From assembly GCF_014698145.1 (NCBI RefSeq), contig NZ_JACJSM010000002.1, forward strand, positions 1 through 64,000: DNA of 64,000 nucleotides, read 5' to 3'. A model generated the notes under the pieces. That model made no database searches. It was not told the origin of the DNA and saw only the letters and a program-made list of their open reading frames with translations. This DNA comes from Oscillatoria sp. FACHB-1406 (GTDB taxonomy: Bacteria > Cyanobacteriota > Cyanobacteriia > Cyanobacteriales > Spirulinaceae). Shown here piece by piece: positions 63,748 to 64,000 of the stretch; position 1 is the first letter of the stretch; each line of letters starts with the position of its first letter. A program made the position numbers and the translations under genes.

Positions 63748-64000
63748 ATGATGCGCTACTGTACAAATCCCAGTTGTCCGAATCCATTCAATCCAGAACA
63801 TCATAACTTTTGTAGCGGATGCGGTTCGTCAAAATTCGATCGCGTGTTTCGATCGCGCTACCAAGTGCTGGGAGTCTTAACCTCAAATCAATTCGGTAGA
63901 AGCTACGAAGCGATCGATCGCGATCGCCTGCACGAACCTTGCATCATCAAACAGTTAACGCCAGACCAAGCGAGCGCAAAAGAGGCAGAACTATTTCAGC
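63748..64000 (+). CDS. 4-Cys serine/threonine kinase, N-terminal part
   Basis: The gene runs off the right edge. From ATG 63748 it reads MMRYCTNPSCPNPFNPEHHN then FCSGCGSSK, the 4-Cys zinc-ribbon that starts many cyanobacterial kinases. The kinase N-lobe follows (YQVLGVLTSNQFGRSYEAID, PCIIKQL with the Lys). The glycine loop (usually GGFGRTF) is partly altered (TSNQFGRSY), so activity cannot be judged from this fragment. Confidence 0.8.
   Translation, partial: MMRYCTNPSCPNPFNPEHHNFCSGCGSSKFDRVFRSRYQVLGVLTSNQFGRSYEAIDRDRLHEPCIIKQLTPDQASAKEAELFQ

Overview
This is cyanobacterial chromosome. The octamer GCGATCGC (HIP1) occurs throughout, inside and between genes. Many proteins belong to families found almost only in cyanobacteria: DUF1823, DUF3082, DUF4079, DUF1997, an NhaS3-type antiporter, AMIN-domain amidase, Uma2/DUF820 nucleases, an orthocaspase-like protein, CHAT/TPR and 4-Cys serine/threonine kinases. 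Heptanucleotide tandem repeats (STRR type) sit in many gaps. The species cannot be fixed from the sequence alone. Gene density is ordinary and genes lie on both strands in short operons.

Layout. 0-2.3 kb: the end of an IS200/IS605 TnpB element abuts a 5'-truncated PAS histidine kinase that has also lost its phospho-acceptor domain. 2.3-9.3 kb: argB, an SGNH hydrolase, an RNase H-like protein lacking one catalytic Asp, and a TPR protein with a degenerate CHAT domain. 9.6-14.7 kb: class III nucleotide cyclase, CPBP protease, an AvaI-like restriction-modification locus (methyltransferase intact, nuclease a deletion remnant) and DUF1823. 15.4-20.8 kb: a 38-residue membrane protein, murI plus cell-wall amidase, nhaS3-like antiporter, aroE. 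21-25.4 kb: an accessory patch with a gammaproteobacterial-looking EIIA-Glc (crr), a DndD-like ATPase operon and 2Fe-2S ferredoxin. 25.4-32 kb: citramalate synthase, a miniature transposable element, DUF3082, an HD-GYP phosphodiesterase plus Crp-family regulator, Uma2. 32-41 kb: recG, Uma2, PrxQ/BCP, DUF4079, DUF1997, an acetyltransferase-DUF72 pair, RibD-like reductase. 41.5-51 kb: an interrupted small ORF, sensor kinase, fni, sppA, lipoprotein, Ser/Thr kinase, anmK. 50.9-51.8 kb: a Panacea-type toxin-antitoxin pair whose antitoxin carries an in-frame stop. 52-56 kb: polar amino-acid ABC transporter (natG/natH/bgtA type) plus a 2OG-Fe(II) oxygenase. 56-64 kb: purD, a caspase-fold protein without its His-Cys dyad, Uma2, rnc, NYN-domain protein and the start of a 4-Cys Ser/Thr kinase.

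The theme worth attention is loss of catalytic or key residues in recognisable enzymes: a histidine kinase without its His, an RNase H with Asp-to-Asn, a CHAT domain without His/Cys, an orthocaspase with Tyr/Asn at the dyad, a deleted AvaI nuclease beside an intact methyltransferase, and an antitoxin with a nonsense codon. Other leads are the laterally acquired stand-alone crr, the small DndD-like operon, and two miniature inverted-repeat families with several copies inside the window. Family names were assigned by reading; no database search was run.
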